Positions 46,029 through 58,625 of a DNA stretch of 64,000 nucleotides are shown one piece after another. Location of the stretch: positions 54,290,001-54,354,000 of the forward strand of contig CM043697.1 of assembly GCA_023935145.1 (NCBI GenBank). The letters run 5' to 3'. Below the pieces are notes generated by a model. That model was not told where the DNA came from. It saw only the letters and a list, made by a program, of their open reading frames with translations, and searched no databases. How positions within the stretch are numbered: position 1 is the stretch's first letter; every line of letters begins with the position of its first letter. The position numbers and the translations under genes were made by a program. This stretch comes from Bretschneidera sinensis (lineage: Eukaryota > Streptophyta > Magnoliopsida > Brassicales > Akaniaceae).

Positions 46029-49000
46029 ATGGCAACCATTTCCGATGTTATCAACCAAGCTCATGATGTTCCCGAGACCAGAGGGAGGGCAACCAAGAAG
46101 GCTAGCTCGAAGGATATGCTGTCAAGCATGGATGCTCGCCTGGCTAAGGTAGAGTTAGCCGTGGGGGAAATGTGGGAGAGGTTCGAGGATACCGACGGTA
46201 GCATCGAGGAGCTAACCTCCATGAGGGAGGATCTCCAGGGAGCGATGCAAGGTGCCCTCAACGTGACCGTAGACATGCTCACGCAGAAGAACAACACCTT
46301 GGAGGCCGTGGTTGTGTCCATGCGGGAAGAGATGGAAGAGCTCAAGCGGGAGCTCTTAGCTTGCAAAGCAGCCGTCGGAGGTGGCATGCTTGCTATGATA
46401 CGCAGTCATAGGGTAGATGTGCCGAAGCCAAAGGAGTTCAAAGGCATCTGAGCGGCAAAGGATGTGGACAACTTTCTTTGGGGCATGGAGCAATATTTTC
46501 AAGGGATGAACATCATCGACGACATGACCAAGGTAAATATTTCCTCTATATATCTTGTCGATATTGCTCTATTATGGTGGCGACGTAGGTATGCGGGTGC
46601 TGCCATTACTACGTGGGAAGAATTTCAGAGGGAATTCTGCCAACAGTTCTATCCCGAGTATGCGAAAGATGAGGCACGAGCCAAACTGCGAAGGCTCACC
46701 CAACGTGGGGAAGTACGGGAGTATATGCGAGAGTTTTCAGAACTCATGCTCCAGATTTCTGATCTTAGAGAGAGGAAGGTTCTCTTCTCTTTCATGGATG
46801 GCCTCAAACCATGGGCCAAGAAAGAGTTGCAAAGGAGGGATGTCCAAGACCTCACCCGAGCCATGTCCGTGGCGGAATCTTTGGTAGAGTTCAAATAAGA
46901 GAGATTCGACTCCTCCAAGAACAAGGGCAAAGATGGGGGAGACAGAGACAGACATCAGAAGGGTGGTCCGGGCAAACCACCCGTTCATAAGTGGAAGTAT
47001 GCTAAAGAAGGGGACAAGAAGAAGGAGTCATTAGCATGCTTCTTGTGTGAAGGTCCTCATCGGGTACGAGATTGCCCAAAACGAACCAAGATCGCTGCCA
47101 TCGCCAGAGAAGAAGGGGAAACAGAGAGAGACACCCTCAAGCTTGGTTCTATCTTGCTCAACTCGATCAAAGCCAAAAGGTTTGGCAAGCAGAAGGGGCT
47201 TATGTTTACAGACATCGTGGTGGCTGGCACCAGAGTTAGTGCTCTTGTAAACACCGGAGCTTTCGATCTATTTGTGTCTGAGGAAATGTACAAGAGATTA
47301 CATCTCAAGGTGGAGAAAGGCAACGGATGGATAAAGACGGTTAACTCTAAGGAAGTCCCGACAATGGATGTAGCACAAGGGGTGGAGCTACAACTTGGAG
47401 ACTGGAAAGGCAAAGAAACCCTTGAGGTAATCCCACTTGACGATTACGACTTCGTAATCGGGCTAAATTTTCTTGATCGAATTAATGCCTTGCTAGTTCC
47501 ATTTGCCAATTTTTTATGCATCCTTGATTCTCGATGCCAATGTCTCGTGCCGGTAAGACGAGACTCTAGCCAAGGTAGCCCAGTTCTATCGGCAATCCAA
47601 CTAGCCAAGGGGGTGAGAAGGGATGAAGTCACCTACTTGGCCACCTTGAAATTGGAGGAGGTCCAAGAGTCCAAGGAAGAGACTCCTCTAAAGGTACTTG
47701 AGCTGCTAGAGTCATTTGTGGATGTGATGCCCCTGGAGTTGCCCAAAAAACTCCCACCTAAGAGAGAGGTGGATCACAAGATTGAGTTGGTATCTACTGC
47801 CCAACCACCAGCCAATGCTCCATACCGAATGTCACCTCCTGAGCTTGAGGAATTGAGGAGACAACTTAAGGAGTTGGTTGATGCGGGGTTTGTGCGAGCG
47901 TCCAAGGCACCCTACGGTGCACCAGTTTTGTTCCAACGGAAGCATGATGGATCGATGAGGATGTGCATCGATTATAGAGCCCTCAACAAGCTCACGGTGA
48001 AGAACAAATACCCCATCCCACTCATTGCAGACTTGTTTGATCAACTTGGGGATGTCAGATGGTTCACCAAGCTAGATTTGAGATCGTGGTACTACCAAGT
48101 CTGGATAGTCGAGGGGGATGAGCCAAAGACAGCGTGTGTCACTCGTTATGGTTCTTATGAGTTTTTTATGATGCCTTTCGGACTCACTAATGTTCCAGCA
48201 ACTTTCTGCACCCTAATGAACAAGGTACTCCAACTCTTTCTAGATCACTTTGTGGTTGTTTACCTTGATGATATTGTTATCTATAGTCGATCTCTAGAGG
48301 AGCATGTGAGGCACTTGAGACAGGTATTCCAAGTTCTGAGAGAGAACGAGCTCTATGTGAAGAAAGAGAAGTGCTCGTTTGCCCAACATGAGGTACCATT
48401 CCTTGGCCACATAGTAGGTGGAGGAAAGGTTCGGATGGAAGAGGGCAAAATCTAGGCCATCGTTGATTGGAGGCTACCAACCAAGGTTACCGATTTGAGA
48501 TCGTTCCTTGGGTTGACGAACTATTATCGGCGTTTCATCAGAGGCTACTCAACCATCACCACACCCTTGACAGATATGCTCAAGAAGGAGAGAGTGTGGG
48601 AATGGAGTTTAGTGTGCCAGGGGGCCTTTGAGCAGCTGAAACGAGCAATCATAGAAGAGCCAGTCTTTACCCTACCGAATCATACCAGGCCTTATGAAGT
48701 CCACACGGATGCATCCAACTTTGCCATTGGAGGGGTCCTGATGCAAGATGGTCACCCGATTGCTTTTGAGAACCGAAAGCTCAACGAGACCGAGCGACGG
48801 TACATGGTTCAAGAGAAAGAGATGACAGCCGTGGTTCATTGCTTATGCACGTGGAGGCACTATCTTTTGGGGTCTAAGTTTGTGGTGAAGACCGACAATG
48901 TGGCCACAAGCTACTTTCAAACTCAGAAGAAGCTTTCTCCCAAGCAAGCCCGATGGCAAGATTTCCTTGCCGAGTTTGATTTTGTGTTGGAGTACAAGCC

Positions 49001-50539
49001 AGGAAAGACTAACACAGTAGCAGATGCACTAAGCCGAAAGGTAGAGTTTGCTGTTATTAGCCGACCACAGGGGTCCTTGGTGGATTGCATTAGGGAGGGA
49101 TTGTCCCATGACCCGACCGCCAAGTCTTTGATGGAGTGTGCCACAAAGGGGAAGACCAGGAGGTTCTGGCTAGAGGGAGACTTGCTCTATACCAAGGGGA
49201 ATTGGTTATATGTGCTGCTTCATGGGAAGTTGCGGAAAGAGGTGATGCAAGAGTGCCACGATTCAAAGTGGGCTGGTCACCCGGGTGTGCACCGCACCCT
49301 AGCACTTGTGGAGGAACGCTACTACTGGCCACACTTGCGAGATGACATTGAGGCCTATGTGAAGACTTGTCTTTTGTGTTAACAAGACAAGGTAGAGCAG
49401 AAGCCACTTGGGGGTCTCTTGGAGCCATTGCAAATTCTGGAGCGGCCATGGGAGAGTCTTTCCATGGATTTCATTGTGGGGCTACCGAAAAGTGATGGAT
49501 TTGGGAGCATCATAGTGGTGGTGGATCGATTTTCCAAGTATGGGACTTTCATTCCGGCTACCAAAGAGTGTCCAGCAGATGAGGCAGCCTGATTGTTTCT
49601 CAAGCATGTGGTGAAGTATTGGGGTGTACCACAGTCCATCGTTAGTGATCGAGATGGACGGTTCACGGGACGATTCTGGACAGAATTGTTCAAGTTGCTC
49701 GGATCGGATCTAAACTTCTCCACTAGTATGCACCCCCAAACTGATGGACAGACTGAGTGGGTGAATGCTTTGTTGGAGACATATCTCTGACACTATGTGA
49801 GTGCCTCGCAACGAGATTGGCCGAAGTTACTAGATATGGCTCAGTTTTCCTATAATTTGCAAAGGAGTGAGGTCACCAACCAAAGTGCCTTCGAGATTGT
49901 GTTGGGACAGCAGCCTCACACTCCGAGTACTATTGTTATGGGTTACACGGGGTCAACTCCAGCAGCCTATAAGTTTGCCAAGGCGTGGTAAGAGCAAACT
50001 GACTTAGCTCGAGTTTGCCTACACAAGGCAGCCAAGTGTTCCAAGAAGTGGGCTGATCGTAAGAGACGGGATGTGCAGTACCAAGTTGGAGATTATGTGC
50101 TTGTGAAGCTACATTTGGTACTTCGCACCAAGGGGATCCATAAAGCATTAGTGCGCAGATATGAGGGACCTTTCAGAGTTCTTCAGAGGTAGGCAATGTG
50201 GCCTACAAACTTGAGCTACCATCCAGGCTCAAGGTGCACCCGGTCTTCCATGTGAGTATGTTGAAGCCATTTCACGAAGACCAAGATGATCCGGATCGAG
50301 GTGAGTCACAGCGAGCCCCTATAGGAGTTAGGGTCTCCTATGATAGAGATATTGAGAGCATACTGGCCGATCAAGTCTTGGGACGGAAGTACTATAAGCC
50401 GAGGCATGAGTACTTGATACGATGGAAGGGACAACCCGACAGTGAGACTAGTTGGGAACCAGTCGAGGCCTTGTGGCAATTCCAGACGAGGATCGACCAG
50501 TTTCAGGCTGAGAGTGCGACGAGGGCGTCGCCAGATTGA
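46029..50539 (+). pseudogene. Chromovirus gag-pol, seven stops and one frameshift
   Basis: Gag starts at ATG 46029. The zinc knuckle CFLCEGPHRVRDC (CX2CX3HX4C) is at 47037-47075. The protease site is ALVNTGA at 47241, where the catalytic Asp is Asn. RT shows YLDD at 48261-48272 and RNase H shows VHTDAS near 48700. The integrase HHCC region ends at CLLC (49379), the core has [15 protein letters not shown] and PQTDGQTEW, and the C-terminus has VHPVFHVSMLKP. The chromodomain is at about 50345-50510 (ILADQVLGRKYYKPRHEYLI, RWKGQPDSETSWEP). Stops are at 46449, 46896, 48453, 49380, 49590, 49788 and 49989. One base is lost near 50187-50190. Some TGA stops sit where the family has Arg (CGA). Confidence 0.93.
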
Positions 50540-50550
50540 GTGGGAGAGAA
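50537..50550 (+). other. Polypurine tract of the gypsy element
   Basis: TGAGTGGGAGAGAA, directly before the 3' LTR. Confidence 0.85.
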
Positions 50551-51032
50551 TGTCACGACCCACGTAAGAACCGCGTATTCGAGGGTTTCCTAGTGCCCCT
50601 TTGATTATAATGTACAGTCTTATATTGCACATGCACTACATGGTAGTACTGTACAACATTCTAATGCACATGCATTACATAGTAGTACCTTGTACTATTG
50701 TACTACACTTGTAGTACACTTGTACTACACTTAGAATTGCATAGGATCGTGACACATGGCAAGATGATAGCCATGGATGTAAGGGAGCTCTCCCTATATA
50801 AGGGGGCTTCTCCCTCACGTGTAATTCACTCATTCTTTCATTCAAGCAATAGCAAGCTCTCAAGCTTTGTCTCATATTCTCTCTCTAGTGTTGGCTATTT
50901 TCTTTGAGCGGGTCTAGCTTCGAGGGTGGTGCTTTTGAGTAGTCAAGAGGAAGGCTGACTTAGGCATTCCCACGGAGGTGTTTCCGAGCCTAAGGCCGCA
51001 CGGTTAGCAACTTAAGCTTGCAGCCCGTGACA
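50551..51032 (+). repeat. 3' LTR of the gypsy element
   Basis: 482 bp with complete ends TGTCACGACCC...CCGTGACA. Confidence 0.95.
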
Positions 51033-51120
51033 CATGCACCCTCTAAAAAATGAGGTAAATACAGTGTTGCACTGGTGCGTGTCCTAAAGGTTCCATTTCA
51101 CATTTCATCTTTTTAAAATG

Positions 51121-51126
51121 AAAAAA
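51121..51126 (-). terminator. Pol III terminator of tRNA-Gly
   Basis: A run of six T on the minus strand, four bases after the tRNA 3' end. Confidence 0.65.
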
Positions 51127-51130
51127 CAAA

Positions 51131-51201
51131 TGCACCAACCGAGAATTGAACCCGGGTCTATACCGTGGCAGGGTACTATTCTACCACTTGACCACTGGTT
51201 C
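51131..51201 (-). tRNA. tRNA-Gly (anticodon GCC)
   Basis: 71 bases that fold as plant tRNA-Gly: anticodon GCC at 51167-51169 in CCCTGCCACGG, B box GGTTCAATT, D region GTGGTCAAGTGGTAGAAT. The acceptor stem has one mismatch (A2 against G71, normally C-G) and a G-T at its base, so it may be weakened or a pseudogene. A T run follows, in favour of transcription. Confidence 0.8.
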
Positions 51202-52793
51202 TTGTAATGGCAGAGTTTTGTCACTTGTTAATTAATACCAATACATTTTAGTTTATTTATTGCCGACTTCCGTACATTACAGTATTCTAGGGATCTCCCA
51301 CCATACAACCGATGTCCAAAAATCTATACACAAATATAAAGTTATGAAATTTGTATGTATTTTTCAATATATCTAAGAAATCGTTTTCAAATGTTATGTT
51401 TGATATTTTGCTTAAAATTACTTAAAATAATTATTTTTATTTAAAAATAATTATTTTAAATAGTTTTAAATAAGATACCAGACATGACCTATATGATAAG
51501 ATCAATATTTAATTTGAAGCATTAAAATTGTATTTGACCACTTAATTACTAGTATGTATCAAACGATAGATTTCATGAATTTGGCATCTTTGTTCCCCTT
51601 ATGCAATCCAAATTAAAGCAAGCAGAAATTTCATTTAAAAGCATTGTTTTTGGGTATTAAATGCTATGAGTCAAGACCTTCCCCGAAATTTCTCTATATG
51701 CTAATTCTAGTAACACATCGCATAAAACTTTTTTTTCCAATTTCTCTGAACATGTCAAAAGCAAGTCATACACATTTAGTTTAAAGAATTCGTAAGAAAA
51801 ATCTTACCTAATCATTAGATATAAGGATTGAAACCAAAAATTTTGTAGATTTCATCCACAAGATGGTGGTTAGACAGCACATAATATTTGTATACATAAT
51901 TTTATCATTATTATACATAGATAAGTTGGGTTCAATCCAAAAATAACTTAGAGTTTGTTTGAAACAAATGAATTCTATAAATTTTATGGAATTCTTTTTA
52001 ATTTCATACTTATTATGTTTGGAAAGACAAAATATTATATAATTCATTTCGAAATAATTTCTCTTTGGAATTGAGTTAGCTTGTTGAAATTCTATCAAAA
52101 TTGATAGAATTTACAAATGCATTTCACAAAATGATGAGCGAAAAATTGTGTTGATAAAAATACTATTTTCTGTCCATTCTTCCTTTTTTCCCCTCTCATT
52201 TTTTATATTCTTTATTTATTCCAAACATTTTAAATATAAGAATTCAAATGAAATCTATAATTTAACTTAAGAAAACCAAATATAAAAAATTTATTGTAAA
52301 ATAAATTTATTTTTTTTAATTCATTTAAAAATGAATTTTCATTGGGTTTGGAACTGAGTGTAAAATTCCAAAGCCTGGCGTACAAATTAATGCTCTTCAG
52401 TTGGTATATAGAGGCAAGGTCAGGTTTCTACATGATGATAAAAAATCATACTATTGTTGCTCACAAAGGAAAGTCTGCCCTTGATGAAGACCAGGTTCCT
52501 ACATGTAGGAAAATTTTCAATATGTTATTCTTCTCCTTCTTCTTCTTCTTTTTTGGCTAAAAAATGTACAGCATGTTCACATATATGTTACAATGTGCAG
52601 CTTATAGTAGTATATTTATCAAAGAACAATAATCATATATACAAGGGAACCAAAACCTTATTAGGAGGATTGAGGACCATGGAAGCTAAATTAATCAGCT
52701 TTATTTTTTGTTCTAATTCCTTTTTTTCTTTCCTCTGCTTACTTTTTTTTTTTTTTCCTTTTTCTGTGTGTGTCTTGTCTTGTTTGGAGAGTT

Positions 52794-52845
52794 ACTTAAA
52801 TCATCAAAACTTAAAATAAAAACTTTAAGTTTTGGTGATTTAAGT
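52794..52845. repeat. Hairpin: 22-bp arms, 8-base loop
   Basis: The arm 52794-52815 (ACTTAAATCATCAAAACTTA plus two more bases) and the arm 52824-52845 pair with one G-A difference. Confidence 0.85.
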
Positions 52846-54327
52846 TGCATTTGAACAATTCTCGATTATCGCCGATAAGCATTAATATATGTAAGATAAT
52901 AGTATTAAAATGTAACCAATGCAGTAACACCCATCTAACACCAAACACAACAAAAACATTTTTTTTTTTTGAGATATTGTTCAAGAAACAAACGTTGACA
53001 CACGGGAGAGAGGAAAAAATGATAGTTAAAAAAAAATACATAGATCAAGAGACTTGAAAATTAACAGCCACCAAACATATGCAGCAGAAACAACCTACAA
53101 AGCTAAAACCCGAAGCAACACCAAACCTGAAACAACAGATAAAAAGAAGCTAAACTCTCCCCAAACAAAACATAGCGCCAAAATAGAAACAAAAGGCCAA
53201 CTAAAAACAAGATCAATCACATGAATAACATGTTGGGTTCTGTTCAGGTTGAGATTGATAATTTATATGCCAAAATTTTAATTTAAAAAAATAACAAGAT
53301 CAATCACATGAATATCATGAATTTAAAATCAAGTTAGGAGTACCTCACTTAATGATCCAAGCATTTTACTTTCCAAGATATTCACACGTTTGCCTATTTA
53401 TAGAGTTTTTCTTTTTGGAGAGGTCACAATTAGCTCTTATGGCCAATTATGTTATAACCTTTGTCCTATTTATATAAGATAAGTTAAAACCCTAGACGTA
53501 AAACTTGTACGTGGGATCTTTAGGGATCTCTCTCTACAACAGTGGTGCAATCATAACCACTGATTTAAATTTTAAATAACATTATCCCATCAATAACATC
53601 AAATTACTTGCGACAACAACAACTATAAATGATATTTTTTTTAGGAACATCAATCTTTTTCTTTCCCATCATTTCTTTTTTTTTTCTCTCATTTTTCTTC
53701 CTATCACTTTTTTTCTTGTCCACCCATGCTAAAATAATGATAAATTAATACTTCTCCCCCCTCCCCTCTTAAAAATGCATTGAACCCAATAAAATCCCTA
53801 CTAAAACAAAACCCTTTATTACTCCTCCATGATTTTGATAGAGTAATTCCTATTTCAACTCTATCCTACCACCTCAAAACAAAATTGTTACATCCCTCAA
53901 GATAATAAACTAACATTAATTATTTCCCTTTTTTTGCATATACCATCTATTGTGGAGTATGGCTCAAAGTCAAATTGTATTCAACTAGTTATATCCACAA
54001 GCATGGAAGCACATATATAGTAGTAGCTCCCTTTGATGAGGACTAGTGATGTTAATGCTGCTGCTATGCAATTTGAATCGAAGTTTTTTAGTAAGCTAAG
54101 ATACTAGTCTATGTCATATATATGAAGATTGAATTCATTTAACACGAAGGCAACATGCATGATTAATGTTGTTGAGATAGCTGACAGAATTAGGGTTTCT
54201 AACTACTGAAAAATTAGACAAAAATTAAACTAAGACAAACATAAGAGAAATACAGCAAAGCTCTATCACTTCTATAATTTTTTCTCACCATGAACGATAT
54301 AGTATCTATTCTAATTACTACTAATTG

Positions 54328-54329
<2 letters not shown>

Positions 54330-54368
<39 letters not shown>
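54330..54368. repeat. (TA)n microsatellite
   Basis: About 19 TA units. Confidence 0.97.
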
Positions 54369-54372
<4 letters not shown>

Positions 54373-54761
54373 TATATACAAGATTAATTTCAAATTCAAG
54401 ATGAAATAATTAAATTTTTTTAATTTAATAAATATAACCAGAACTGCAACTCAAGTACCTAAGGCAAAAGAATATGTAGCTAAGAACACATATAAAATCA
54501 AAAACATCTCACATATAAGGAAATAAAACAAATTAAAAACTACCTTTCGATAGTATGATACCTTCTTTTCTTGGAAATATATAGCAGTGGAAATGATTCC
54601 TATTCTTCTTCTTAATTTTCCTTGCCTTCACAAATAGATCCATCATTCCCATAAAGATATGCCTAAATGTTTCTTTCCCACACAAGGAACATCAATCGCA
54701 TGGGTGTACATTATCAAGCTAGCTAAATAAATTCTTGTACATATATCTGATAATTAATTAA

Positions 54762-55313
54762 TTAAGGATGATAACCAAGTCGAAGATCCAAATCTAATTG
54801 ATCATCTTCCTCACCGCCGGCTACTCTCTTCTCGTTGTTATCATCATCAACAACACGCGATGGATCACCAACTTGTAAGCTGGGAGTTGCTCTCCAGTCC
54901 TCTCCATATGGTTTCAAATTATGTGAATTTTGCACATACAAATCATCACTATCATCTGTATGTGATGGTCTCCATGTGGGTACTGCTGGAAAAAATGTTT
55001 GATAATTTACATATACCTGATCATATTCATGAGGAGCTATAGAATAATATTGTGGCCGGTAGCTGTGAATCAACGGATAGGACTTAATCTCATGATCATG
55101 AACTTTGCTTGAAATTGGCCTGGTCTTTGCTCTATCTTTCCTGTGAATATTCATATGCCCTCCTAAAGCCTGTGCTGTTGTGAAACCTCTCTTGCAAAAC
55201 ACACACTCGTATGATCGGCCAGTACCCATATCATCGTTGCTTTGCTCTGATCGATCAGTTTCTTCGTCGCTTGAGCAGCTTTTCGAGTCTTCGTGCTGGT
55301 AATTTAATTCCAT
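54762..55313 (-). CDS. TAC1-like C2H2 zinc-finger transcription repressor
   Basis: 183 residues, single exon, ATG at 55313, TAA at 54762-54764. One plant zinc finger, [19 protein letters not shown] (C37, C40, H53, H57), carries the plant-only QALGGH core that contacts DNA, followed by [10 protein letters not shown]. The N-terminus is acidic and Ser-rich. The C-terminus [11 protein letters not shown] (173-179) is an EAR repression motif, which recruits co-repressors of the TOPLESS type in this family. The finger most resembles the TAC1/RABBIT EARS/SUPERMAN-type group; the exact orthologue is not certain. A TATA-like run lies near 55381-55392 on the coding side. Nuclear role by family knowledge. 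Confidence 0.88.
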   Translation of the reverse strand: MELNYQHEDSKSCSSDEETDRSEQSNDDMGTGRSYECVFCKRGFTTAQALGGHMNIHRKDRAKTRPISSKVHDHEIKSYPLIHSYRPQYYSIAPHEYDQVYVNYQTFFPAVPTWRPSHTDDSDDLYVQNSHNLKPYGEDWRATPSLQVGDPSRVVDDDNNEKRVAGGEEDDQLDLDLRLGYHP

Positions 55314-57319
55314 TAAATAGACTTTGAAGAATCTTACTGAAGAATTTTAAGGGTTTCTTGAGGATTAAGGTATAGACTAATTATATATATAAGAAAAGAA
55401 AGAGGCCAAGTATATATATTACAGAGATGTGGAAACAAATTAAGGGCATAATAAATTTTCATATAGTATGTGATAATTCAGTGAAGGTGTTTTGAAGGAG
55501 GAATATGTCTCAGACGTTTGCATTGAGAAGTATTGTATAATTAGCCGGCCTGCCAATCTGTGGATCCATCTTTAGCAGACAAGTTATTTTTTTATGCATG
55601 TTTTTTTCTATCATTTGTCTCCCCTATTAGATCTATTGTACCTTTCATCCATTTTGTCCTATGTACTTCACATATAAATATAGTTGCATATAGATATATA
55701 AATTATACATGCATCATTACAAAGAATAATTGAGGTTCCATTATCTCAAAAACTTAATACGTAAATAAGTTGAAAGATTAATAGGCTCTACACGTGAACC
55801 CAAATACAAAAAAAATTAAACAAAATATTAATAAAAAAAATATTCATAATACTCAAAAATTAATGCATGGATTTTTTAAATGGTAATTTAGCTATTTCTG
55901 TTTTATTTTCTAATCATAATCTTTCATTTAATTTGCTGCGACTAGCTAAGGGCAATTAAAATGTAGTCAAATTGCATTTCAGAAATACAAGTCATTAGGA
56001 AATAGTGAGCATAATTATATCCCAAAAAAATTTAAATTGAATTGACCTTTAATTTAAGTTTTTGTTCTTTCGAAAGTTCGACTAATACTGACCAAAACAA
56101 AGAAATAGTCAAATGCTAACACGTCCTTGTACAGATGTCGATCTGCATCGTTTTGACATGGTCTTGGCTATATAGCTAGCGCTATTGGATCCAACAAATA
56201 TTGTATACACCAATCATATGTTATTAATTACTATATAGTTGCAAGTAATTACGAGTTTTTTGATTGCTCATCGTGCTGGTGAGGAAAAACTACTAAAACC
56301 TCAATAAGCGTTAACAATTAACCAAAAACTTAAATTTTCAATACAATGTAAATCGGTGTTTTAAAAGAAATAAATATTTTTTATTTTCACTCTTAAAACC
56401 TCTCGATGGTACTGTTAACTTAAGCTCTAAATTTTTGCATAAAATCTAAAATGATTTTTTAACATAGATTTTGTTTGTTTTAAAATTCAAAATAAAAAAA
56501 ATGAAGGTATACGTAACCCTTGGCTCTTCGATCGGAGAAGATCTTTCATTTTAATCTCTAAAACCTCTCTAAGTGATAATGATTAATCTTAAACTTAAAG
56601 TTTTTCATAAAATCAAAACTAGTTTTTAAAATAGATTTCGTTGGTTCCTCAGCTTACATTTGACAAAGAAAATCTACGTAACCCATGGTTCGTCAATTCG
56701 ACAAATATTTTACATTTTAACCTTTAAATTTTTTTTAAATGTTAACGGTTCAGATGAAGACTAAACATTTGCCCAAATGATACAAAACACATCAGCTTTT
56801 GGAACATAAAATGATGCAAAACACATCATTTTTTTGTCATTAAAATCAGCATTCAACATCATGCAAATATCATGACTTACTTAGCTGGTCACCTATGTGG
56901 ACAAATAACAAGAAAATTTTAGATGCTAACAAACCTGCTTATATTATTAAGGAATTATTTACTAAAAGCATGACATTAGATCGATCCAAAAGTGTTTTTG
57001 ATCTTCAGCTAGAAATATAACTCCAATTATAAGAATCTAAAAACGCTAAGTGAGGGCTCGGAGTTTAATCTAAAACGCTTAGTAATTACAACAATTTTAA
57101 TGTAACTAAAATACTGTAGAGAAAGAGTAGAGAGAAAAAGTCTAACGAACCTGAAAAAAGTGTTTTGAGCTTCTTATAATGAATGGGGAAGAGCCCAATT
57201 ATGGCAGGTTTCATTTCGTGAGATCTGAATCGTCGGATAATAAGTCGACGGAGTTGAGATCATGTAAGAGATTTGGTATCTTATTTAAGGTTTTGCTTTA
57301 GATGAGTATTTATTAGATG

Positions 57320-57595
57320 TGGTAAAATCTGATCCGATTCAAAAAATCCGATCCGATTAACTCGAAATCTGACCCTCCCAAAACCCGAAAACATATTAAA
57401 ATAAATTGATCTGAACTTGACTCGACCAGAACCCAATATACTTGAAACTGAGATCTGAAATGATCCGAGCCAAAAACCACTCGAAACTCAAAATGACCCA
57501 AACATGAATGACCTGAAACCCGAGAGAACTCGAACTCAAACCCGACTCGACCCAAAATCCAAAACAACCCGACTCAAAAACTCGAATTAACTTGT
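57320..57595 (+). repeat. Degenerate ACCCGA/AACTCGA minisatellite
   Basis: Words such as GACCCGA, AACCCGA, ACTCGAAACT and GATCCGA recur every 8-15 bases throughout. No fixed period remains. Confidence 0.7.
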
Positions 57596-58474
57596 TTTGT
57601 TAATAAAAATATTTTTTTGTTAAATTGATGGTGGTAAAGTAGAAATTGTTATCTCATTATCTCATATATAGTCATAATTATAAATAAAATGGAGGCAAAA
57701 TGAGTTGAATTTGAAATTTACATATAAGAAACATGATACTATAAACTATAACTAGTTTAGATAGTAAAATAACTTGTCATCCCATTAGAAATTTGAGATC
57801 AAATTCTACTTATATCAATGAATGAGTAGATAAAGAAAAATAGATGACTATCTTTCTTGTGTAGCTAAAAAATATAATAATCTTTCAATGAAAAAAAAGG
57901 AAAGTCTGATAAGAGTTTATATAATTCTTAAAACTCCTCACCATTTGTTTGTTCAAGAATCCTAATCCAATAAGCTGGATAATGTGGTGAAAATTAACCA
58001 AATTCTCAAAATCATATTGAACTTTTATGGCCTTACAAGAAAGACTTCATGGGATGGGACCCTTAGAAGTAATGAATTGCATGTGATGGAAGTGTTGCAT
58101 TGAAATCAATTTAATAGTAACAAAATCATTTGAATAAAACTGAGCTATCTTAACCCTTGTGGCCCTCATTGATGATCTAGTTGAGCTCCAACCTACTCTC
58201 TAATGCTCTCACTACTCAAGTTAAAAATCTCTTAGATAAAATGGTCATTTTAGTCATTTCATAACTCAAACATATGTGATAAAGACTGTTTACTTGAGAG
58301 ATACTAGATCAAGATCAAAGACCTAGAATAAATTCCAAGGTAGTTAAGATATGTAAATCTCTACTAACAAGTACTTTTCTTTTCATTATAGCTCATTTTG
58401 ATTGAAATTTTTTTGACAAAAATTAATTTTGACTGGAAAAACCTTTTTAAAACAGAAAATTTTGTTTCAGGACA

Positions 58475-58625
58475 TATAGTCGACTGAATGATTTCATTCA
58501 ATCGACTGAATGAAGGAATGAAACTTTTTATCCTTTATTCAGTCGACTGAATGATGTTATGCAGTCGACTGAATGAGGTTCAATCAACCGACTAGATGAA
58601 CCATACAATCGATTGAATGAAATAC
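58475..58625 (+). repeat. Cluster of CAGTCGACTGAATGA repeats
   Basis: Exact CAGTCGACTG palindromes lie at 58540 and 58562, with near copies at 58477, 58497, 58584 and 58605. They may be subterminal repeats of the CACTA element or a piece of an LTR like that at 61268, which has the same palindrome. Confidence 0.65.

Larger units (their letters stand above)
45531..51032 (+). mobile_element. Chromodomain Ty3/gypsy retrotransposon, near complete, inactive
   Basis: 5' LTR, PBS, gag, protease, RT, RNase H, integrase, chromodomain, purine tract, 3' LTR: the chromovirus order. LTRs differ at about 15 of 470 positions by eye, so it is younger than the copia element in DOHH. The 5' LTR lacks exactly its first 12 bases. 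Coding is broken by seven stops and a frameshift. The composite with the TRIM-like element is flanked by CATG on both outer sides (44458-44461 and 51033-51036), weak evidence for a joint target duplication. Confidence 0.95.
51205..54761. other. Intergenic AT-rich DNA
   Basis: No gene recognised. It holds a 22-bp inverted repeat (52794-52845), a TA microsatellite (54330-54368) and a weak candidate for an old MITE (about 51950-52360), whose ends GAGTTTGTTTGAAAC and GGGTTTGGAAC look roughly inverted. Confidence 0.5.

Noticed and set aside
51950..52360. A MITE with GAGTTTGTTTGAAAC ends
   Set aside because: Inverted similarity is too weak and short to call by eye.
58210..58230. CACTACTCAAGT as the 5' terminus of the CACTA element
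   Set aside because: Chance match is likely; no inverted partner and no 3-bp duplication could be checked.
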